Shown one piece after another: positions 36,901 through 39,948 of a DNA stretch of 39,948 bases. The DNA is taken from contig CAZBBC010000026.1 of assembly GCA_964489835.1 (NCBI GenBank), forward strand, positions 1-39,948, read 5' to 3'. The translations under genes were made by a program, and so were the position numbers. Source of the DNA: CAZBBC01 sp964489835. GTDB taxonomy: Bacteria > Calditrichota > Calditrichia > JAJRVZ01. Below the pieces are notes generated by a model, which did not search any database, was not told the DNA's origin, and saw only the letters and a list, made by a program, of their open reading frames with translations. Numbering within the stretch: the stretch's first letter is position 1; every line of letters starts with the position of its first letter.

Positions 36901-36952
36901 ATATGCTGTTGAGTTTGCGGATTGGAAAGTTATGGTAGAGGATGTGGACTGA
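33911..36952 (+). CDS. Large secreted beta-helix glycan enzyme with Ig-like and C-terminal sandwich domains
   Basis: This is a 1013-residue exported protein with AAAAGGA before the ATG and a leader ending VVVLSAQ. Residues about 50-640 are a right-handed beta-helix opening with DFYVSSNGNDSWSG. They contain LARTPNTGYYTLRE and many helix coils (VRNNLIHG, VKNNIYYD). The pattern recalls GH141/GH110-like alpha-glycosidases, but family membership is a guess. Residues about 640-840 hold two Ig/CARDB-like domains (AGSVVKVMADVYNSG, SGESVRVTAMASN). The final roughly 170 residues (SGWDFYHAEDAYATVYL ... WVRLERHGNRFTGCISLDG) look like a DUF1349/lectin-type sandwich. Its base composition is like the glycan genes, not the efflux operon just upstream. 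Confidence 0.82.
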   Translation: MNQMFRPLSDVFLLPFILLSVVVLSAQPQDGKLLRSELWQPFDAQTAKGDFYVSSNGNDSWSGTLPGPNVTGTDGPFATIERAQRAVRELKAKVYKPKGKPIDALYVGTSHSYGKGKDIVVFIRQGYYTLSEPLVFTSEDGGERVETNLPSGAFEWHHLRDNYVTYAAYPSEKPVISGAVPVTNWRKEGNAWVASFAHGDVSSLIVAGKTQTLARTPNTGYYTLRETPSSTSEIPYRPGDIQEWPDMENNRIVILLRWRTAYNSIASLDKNKQIAYLKEPEDGPKGFNGLLVVPPRYYVENVKSFLDTPGEWILDKNKKEINYIPMAGITDPNKVNISVPQITQLIQIKGNENKPVRNLRFYGLTMEGAKENFRDFPHHYEPTPGCVAITYEFAHNCEFAESTLRACEGVGMNIGLGSYQMRIFRNKFDGLAQGAMSVHGTRDMINGKLIQITRETTISHNIFSECGHGGGITLAVGNTLHTTISHNYFTKSGRPYTLNVGGGGVEGYLSGDFVIEYNHFDDVQHDADDAGVIVVNGMSFNSVVRNNLIHGVHRGFFSDNVAFWYDNMSTDWTVKNNIYYDLEQGDMKTCGTYLIDNDYSDNFWIEPPPNAPEQFIYGDPEFSCSNLRIFFEDKPANNVLNAGSVVKVMADVYNSGSSGVAPIALYLNRKIIENKPFPVIRNNTRSIEFDLRLSDAGSQAIAIGETKPQIISVQGEKPAIVYDKIQVSEERLFSGESVRVTAMASNLQPKTIQSTIHLYANGKEVKSQPIELKSDQSKEVYFEMTPDVGSYLIGIENSDVVSLQVIKGKELIINEQKLYTYISPKAKPAKVAVDQRKNHYIIKASGWDFYHAEDAYATVYLKKLKGDFISTVKIVSFQNRTNQWFRAGLFVRDDISKSFDVDRGSKGSVLMFSTPGRAGINYDEFGDGCMHKASSENLPEDTPTPLWVRLERHGNRFTGCISLDGKNWMIKRQTDQIPGIKKTVDLGLAAGSSDQVQYAVEFADWKVMVEDVD

Positions 36953-37039
36953 TATTCTCCAATTTTAGGATAACAGGATATATTGGAATGAATTTGTCAA
37001 AAAACCATTAAATTAGAAAAGAGACTCTCAGGACAAATT

Positions 37040-38659
37040 ATGAGTAATATTAACCGCCGGGATTTTATCAACCATCTGATTCGATCCTCCTTTCTTCTTG
37101 GAAGTTTTAGTCCGCTGGCTGGTAAAATAATCAGTTCGGATAATACCGGATCCATCCGTCGTTTCCATGTATGCCTGCAGCCTCAGGCAATAAAAGAGTT
37201 TCCCGAATTACCTTCACTGATCCAGGAAGCAGGTGTTACTGATATCTGGCTGGCAGGATTTTTATATGGCCGGTGGTATCAGACACCCGATGAATTAAAA
37301 AAACAAGCAAATATTCTTGAGCATAAAGGATTCCGTACCCATATTATCAATGTCCCGTTGGGTCATCCGGGAGATGCCCTTGGTGTGGATAACAGCACGG
37401 TGTCTCATACACCTCCGGGTCATTGGAAAAATGCCTGTACCGTCGATGGAAAACTTTACTCCGGTACTTCAATTCATACGCCGGCTGTACAAGAGAATGT
37501 GAAGGCGGTAATAGAAATAAGCGCTAAAGGATTTGACGCTATTTTCCTGGATGATGACTTCCGGGTTGCCCGTTCTCCCGGCCAGATTGGCGGTTGTTTT
37601 TGTGAGGACTGCCGGCAAAAATTTTTGGATCTTCATGGATATAAATTGCCTGACTGGAATTTGCTCCTTGAATCTGTAACCAACAGAAATCCCACTTTCA
37701 TTCTCCGGCAATGGATAGACTATTGGTGCAATAAACTATACGATATGTTTGCAAAACTTCAGACAGCTGCACCGGATATACCCCTGGGAATTATGGTTAT
37801 GTATCTCGGCTCCGAAAAAGCCGGTATTCCTCTCGATCGTTTCCGGCAGGTTCCTTTTCGCGTCGGTGAATTGATGTTTAATGATAAATCGTTTAACCCG
37901 GTTAAGGGTAAAACAGATGAATTGTTCAGTTCACTATTTCATCGTCGTTTTACGCGGCCTGATCTGGCTTACAGTGAGACCACGGCTTATCCGGCCGATC
38001 AGCTTTCTGCCAAAAACATGGCGGCCAAACTCAGTGTCTCGCTGATTTCTGATGTGCGGCATACGATGTTTATGAGCGGACTCAAACCTTTTCCGGTAAC
38101 ACACTGGCCAGTTCTGGGACCGGCCATGAAAAAAAGTGCCGGGTTTCATGAAAAACTTGCCGGGCATCGACCACAGGGTCCATTCAAACATTATTGGGGC
38201 TGGGATAGCCGGTTGGTTGGTGAAGATAAACCTTTTAGTTTATTCCTGGCCCTTGGGATACCTTTCGAAGTTGTTGATGAGTTACCCGCAGATGGCTGGG
38301 TATTTCTTTCTGATGAAGAGGCTCGTGCGGTTTCAGAGGGAAGGCTACGGCCCATCGCCGGGAACCTGGTTGCTCGTCCGGGATCAAAAGCCACCGGGGA
38401 TCATTTTGTCTTTGTCGGGGAAAATCTTGACGATCTGTTTGCTTTAAAAAAGAGCATCAGGCAGGATTTAAAAGGTATACCTTATGTAGAAGAGGATATC
38501 CCCGTCGTGTTTTCCTGGTACCCCACGGCACGGGCCGCGTTGCTCTGGAATTTGACTGAACAGAAACAGGATTTTACTATCATATGTAATGATCAAATTA
38601 TCAACCGTCATTCTGTGTCGGCACTGGATTTCGAGTTGATCACAAATTTACGTGTGTGA
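37040..38659 (+). CDS. Tat-exported putative TIM-barrel glycoside hydrolase
   Basis: The 539-residue protein begins MSNINRRDFINHLIRSS, a twin-arginine signal (RR at 6-7), so it is probably exported folded and may carry a cofactor or metal. The following region has barrel-like strands (DIWLAGFLYG, THIINVPLGHPGD, AIFLDDDFR, IPLGIMVMYLG). CFCEDCRQKF holds three cysteines, reminiscent of barrel glycosidases with a CxxC segment. The acidic LDDD run near residues 169-172 is a candidate active site. The C-terminal part contains a DEARAVSEGRL segment like a glutamine-amidotransferase-type domain. The family is not recognised with certainty. Its place at the end of the glycan run supports a carbohydrate role. 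Confidence 0.68.
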   Translation: MSNINRRDFINHLIRSSFLLGSFSPLAGKIISSDNTGSIRRFHVCLQPQAIKEFPELPSLIQEAGVTDIWLAGFLYGRWYQTPDELKKQANILEHKGFRTHIINVPLGHPGDALGVDNSTVSHTPPGHWKNACTVDGKLYSGTSIHTPAVQENVKAVIEISAKGFDAIFLDDDFRVARSPGQIGGCFCEDCRQKFLDLHGYKLPDWNLLLESVTNRNPTFILRQWIDYWCNKLYDMFAKLQTAAPDIPLGIMVMYLGSEKAGIPLDRFRQVPFRVGELMFNDKSFNPVKGKTDELFSSLFHRRFTRPDLAYSETTAYPADQLSAKNMAAKLSVSLISDVRHTMFMSGLKPFPVTHWPVLGPAMKKSAGFHEKLAGHRPQGPFKHYWGWDSRLVGEDKPFSLFLALGIPFEVVDELPADGWVFLSDEEARAVSEGRLRPIAGNLVARPGSKATGDHFVFVGENLDDLFALKKSIRQDLKGIPYVEEDIPVVFSWYPTARAALLWNLTEQKQDFTIICNDQIINRHSVSALDFELITNLRV

Positions 38660-38768
38660 GTGATCGATAACTGAAACAGAGATTCTTGAAAAAATCGCTG
38701 AAATTAATTTACTCCTGATTTATTTTTCACAACCGGCATCAAAGATTCAGGTAAGAATGTTCAATTCT

Positions 38769-39539
38769 TTATTCTGGTTTAGCCACAAAGATCTCAATAT
38801 CATTGTCTATGTATTTATTAACAATTTCCTCACTTATCGCATTATCCGTAATTAGGTAATCGATTACTGAAATCGGCACCAATTTAAATAAAGAGTTATG
38901 CTCAATTTTGGAAGAATCGCAAAGGAGGTAAACTTCATCAGCAGCGTCGATCATTGATTTTATTCTGGTCGCTTCATTTACATCGCGAACAGTCAGACCT
39001 CTTCGAAGAGAAATGCCATCGGTACCAATAAATGTTTTTTTGGCGTGATATTGAGAAATATGTTCAGAGGCAATCGGCCCGTAAGTGGCTCTTCGTTCCG
39101 GAAAAACCTCACCTCCAATTAAAAAAACTTTTATTCCGGGAGATTTAATGAGCTCTGACGCCGCCGGCAAAGAGCTTGTAATAACATGCAGATTTTTTCT
39201 TTTATGAATAAAATCACAAAGCCTGAAAACAGTCGTCCCACTATCCATTAAAATGACATCGTTTTCATTGATAAATTGTGAAGCAAATTTAGCTATTGCA
39301 ATTTTTTTTTCTGTGCCGTTATCTATTCTTTTTGAAAAACTAAATAAATTAGTGACGGACTCATCCTTAACAGCCCCGCCATGCGTTCTTAACAAGTATC
39401 CTCTCTTTGCAAGTTCATCGAGGTCTCTACGCGCAGTGATAGCCGATACATCACATTGGCTCTCAATTTCAGTCACATCAATATATTCGTTTTGGTCAAG
39501 AACCTGTAGTATGAACTTTTCTCTTTCCACTTTTCTCAT
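38769..39539 (-). CDS. DeoR/GlpR-family transcriptional repressor
   Basis: This 256-residue cytoplasmic regulator starts at the ATG complementary to 39537-39539, behind GGAG (plus-strand 39546-39549); eleven codons of open frame further upstream are not needed. Residues 22-57 are the DeoR helix-turn-helix, VTEIESQCDVSAITARRDLDELAKRGYLLRTHGGAV. The C-terminal sensor domain shows DSGTTVFRL, TYGPIASEHI, TFIGTDGI and CDSSKI, the phosphosugar-binding signature. It is the only minus-strand gene, convergent with the glycan run and divergent from the next plus-strand gene. It likely represses carbohydrate genes until a sugar phosphate binds. The palindrome at 39737-39752 is a candidate operator. Confidence 0.92.
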   Translation of the reverse strand: MRKVEREKFILQVLDQNEYIDVTEIESQCDVSAITARRDLDELAKRGYLLRTHGGAVKDESVTNLFSFSKRIDNGTEKKIAIAKFASQFINENDVILMDSGTTVFRLCDFIHKRKNLHVITSSLPAASELIKSPGIKVFLIGGEVFPERRATYGPIASEHISQYHAKKTFIGTDGISLRRGLTVRDVNEATRIKSMIDAADEVYLLCDSSKIEHNSLFKLVPISVIDYLITDNAISEEIVNKYIDNDIEIFVAKPE

Positions 39540-39572
39540 TAAGAACTCCGTAAAACAATCATATATTATCAT

Positions 39573-39930
39573 TTTAGTTCAAAGATAAAAAAAAATCGAT
39601 GAAAAAATCAAGTGAATTAATGTTTAAAATTCCGTTTGACAAAGAATCAGCGAGATTTCAGTTGTTATTTACACTGCCGAATTTTAAAGTCAAATGGTAA
39701 ATTTTTAGTTGTTGCGAATTGAAAAAATCACTTGACAAAGATAGCTATCTTTTGTATTCTGATCCAATTTCTTCGTTATCCGCTAAAATATCCATATAAG
39801 AATCTTAAACAATCATTTATGATCTAAATTACTACTAATGAGATTGAAGGTATATGAAATATTTTGATTGCTACACTTTTATATCAATTAGAATGAATTC
39901 GAACTTTTACTGAATCAAGGAGTTGTTAGA
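39573..39930. promoter_or_regulatory. Divergent regulatory region between the repressor and the next gene
   Basis: No gene is present in 358 A/T-rich bases. tgaaaaaatca occurs twice (about 39602 and 39719), as does ttgacaaaga (39636 and 39732). The second copy is part of a likely promoter with an embedded palindrome. The region should hold promoters for both the minus-strand repressor and the plus-strand gene at 39931, plus a leader of roughly 165 bases. Confidence 0.6.
39732..39760 (+). promoter_or_regulatory. Sigma70-like promoter overlapping a perfect 16-bp palindrome
   Basis: TTGACA at 39732-39737 and TATTCT at 39755-39760 are separated by 17 bases. The spacer holds aaagatagctatcttt (39737-39752), a perfect palindrome. 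A repressor bound there would block RNA polymerase, and the adjacent DeoR-type gene is the obvious candidate. Confidence 0.55.
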
Positions 39931-39948
39931 ATGATTCGATACTCTAAC
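39931..39948 (+). CDS. Start of a gene cut by the window edge
   Basis: AAGGAG at 39917-39922 stands eight bases before an ATG at 39931. Six codons (MIRYSN) are visible before the sequence ends. The product cannot be guessed. Its position behind the palindrome-bearing promoter suggests it is the first gene of a unit controlled by the neighbouring DeoR-type repressor. Confidence 0.55.

Noticed and set aside
38660..38768. Terminator between the convergent genes
   Set aside because: I could find no stable stem followed by a T-run in the 109 bases.

Overview
The window looks like part of a Gram-negative genome of the Fibrobacteres-Chlorobi-Bacteroidetes (FCB) superphylum, probably a metagenome-assembled scaffold from a candidate lineage such as KSB1, Calditrichota, Ignavibacteria or a relative. 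The main evidence is a textbook type IX secretion C-terminal domain (QNYPNPFNP ... GVYLYQL) on the product of 11180-13465, many lipoprotein and Sec leaders, a TolC/RND efflux set, and several intergenic palindrome families of the kind scattered through such genomes. There are two N gaps (1341-1440 and 3771-3780). The sequence around both suggests assembly artefacts, and the second splits a real gene.

Layout. 190-2390: an aldo/keto reductase and an HpcH/HpaI-type 2-keto-3-deoxy-sugar-acid aldolase. 2769-21344: a run of exported carbohydrate-active enzymes, all on the plus strand. These are a GH67-like hydrolase (broken by gap 2), a sialate O-acetylesterase-type lipoprotein, a DUF5107-TPR protein, a TIM-barrel hydrolase with a T9SS tail, a calcineurin-like phosphoesterase, a DUF4838 lipoprotein and two sulfatases. 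Three gene remnants lie among them (7761-7964, 14722-14829, 21037-21344). 21357-26523: an exported FAD oxidoreductase, a DegT-type PLP aminotransferase, a Gfo/Idh/MocA dehydrogenase and a carbon-nitrogen hydrolase. 26556-28481: a beta-helix enzyme. 28643-33886: a tightly coupled TolC / adaptor / RND-pump operon that appears richer in G+C than its neighbours. 33911-38659: a second, larger beta-helix enzyme and a Tat-exported TIM-barrel-like protein. 38769-39539 (minus): a DeoR/GlpR-type repressor. The next plus-strand gene starts at 39931, behind a sigma70-like promoter whose spacer holds a perfect palindrome.

How it may work together (inference): sulfatases, an acetylesterase, two beta-helix enzymes and two proteins with GH67-type N-terminal domains fit the breakdown of a sulfated, acetylated, uronate-containing polysaccharide outside the cytoplasm. 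The aldolase, reductases and DegT/Gfo-Idh enzymes would handle released sugar acids or amino sugars. No SusC/SusD pair and no sulfatase-maturation enzyme lie in the window, so this is not a classical Bacteroidetes PUL. The most notable observations are a roughly 150-residue C-terminal module shared by the DUF4838 protein and the second sulfatase, a stranded PA14 remnant directly after that sulfatase (domain replacement caught in the act), and the likely repressor-operator arrangement at the right edge.
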